Positions 63,775-64,000 of a stretch of DNA of 64,000 bases are shown piece after piece. This DNA comes from Scolanthus callimorphus (taxonomy: Eukaryota > Cnidaria > Anthozoa > Actiniaria > Edwardsiidae). The stretch lies in NCBI GenBank assembly GCA_033964015.1, contig CM066913.1, positions 19,925,854-19,989,853 of the forward strand. Direction: 5' to 3'. Each line of letters starts with the position of its first letter. Position 1 is the first letter of the stretch. The translations under genes and the position numbers were made by a program. The notes under the pieces were generated by a model. That model did not search any database and was not told the origin of the DNA. It worked only from the letters and a program-made list of their open reading frames with translations.

Positions 63775-64000
63775 TCCATTACTCATACTCATCCTGCACT
63801 GGATTCGGATCAGGTGACACTACTTGTAACCCCCGATACCACATGGCTAGGTGTCTGATACAGAATACTACTTGATTTAATTAGTATTCTGTATCTGATA
63901 CAGAATACTAATTAGTATTCTGTATAGGACACGTTCCAGCGCAGCCCTCAGTCTTTGAACAGTTCAAAATTTGTTTCAAATAACAAATATCCCCTACTGT
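63775..64000 (-). mobile_element. Dispersed repeat copy B (partner at 11,690-11,905)
   Basis: Inverted relative to copy A. It carries a near-perfect internal palindrome (CAGAATACTAATTAGTATTC) expanded to two copies, absent in this form from copy A. It runs off the right edge. Confidence 0.75.

Overview
The window reads as a nuclear genome fragment from an animal, most likely a cnidarian and probably an anthozoan or stony coral. Genes are split by GT-AG introns with poly(A) signals. One gene is a nuclear-encoded mitochondrial ATP synthase subunit. Most of the remaining sequence is densely packed with non-LTR and Penelope-type retroelement fragments, terminal-inverted-repeat (TIR) elements and tandem repeats. 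No rRNA, CRISPR array or bacterial operon was seen. The anthozoan call rests on the character of the repeats and gene families and is an inference.

Three genes are well supported. (1) ATP5F1D (mitochondrial ATP synthase delta subunit) on the minus strand: four coding exons at 50,023-49,892, 43,849-43,699, 43,537-43,449 and 42,393-42,271, with all phases consistent and a predicted 164 aa product. (2) The 3' part of a large minus-strand gene, five exons between 63,731 and 55,164. It encodes cysteine-rich lectin-like modules, an EGF-like region, a long helical region with a hydrophobic stretch and a beta-rich C-terminus, and it continues past the right edge. (3) The 3' part of a plus-strand gene for an unrecognised, basic, probably nuclear protein (exons 25,686-26,036 and 26,599-26,954).

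Layout: 0-9 kb is a graveyard of selfish elements. It holds an integrase-related exon remnant, a zinc-knuckle/chromodomain ORF, a RING-like exon pair, two MULE-like transposase pseudogenes, a Penelope-like reverse transcriptase fragment, and a LINE nested in a second retroelement that carries a 2A-like leader. 9-15 kb holds foldback elements and an unusual cluster of repeats sharing a CRE-like / GCATGCGCA / CCCACATGG module. 16-25 kb is dominated by nested inverted repeats, plus an OTU-protease pseudogene and minisatellites. 27-34 kb is a roughly 5 kb palindromic satellite complex followed by TIR elements. 35-41 kb has a LINE fragment, an exact 641 bp tandem duplication and another palindromic minisatellite element. 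42-50 kb is ATP5F1D, whose first intron is filled with TIR/satellite elements. 50-55 kb is MITE-rich intergenic DNA. 55-64 kb is the lectin/EGF gene with MITEs in its introns.

The most unusual signals are four TIR-bounded elements whose subterminal arms are tandem arrays in opposite orientation, the promoter-like module cluster at 10.3-15.1 kb, and the lectin-EGF-helical gene. Nothing was searched against a database; family names rest on recognised motifs.
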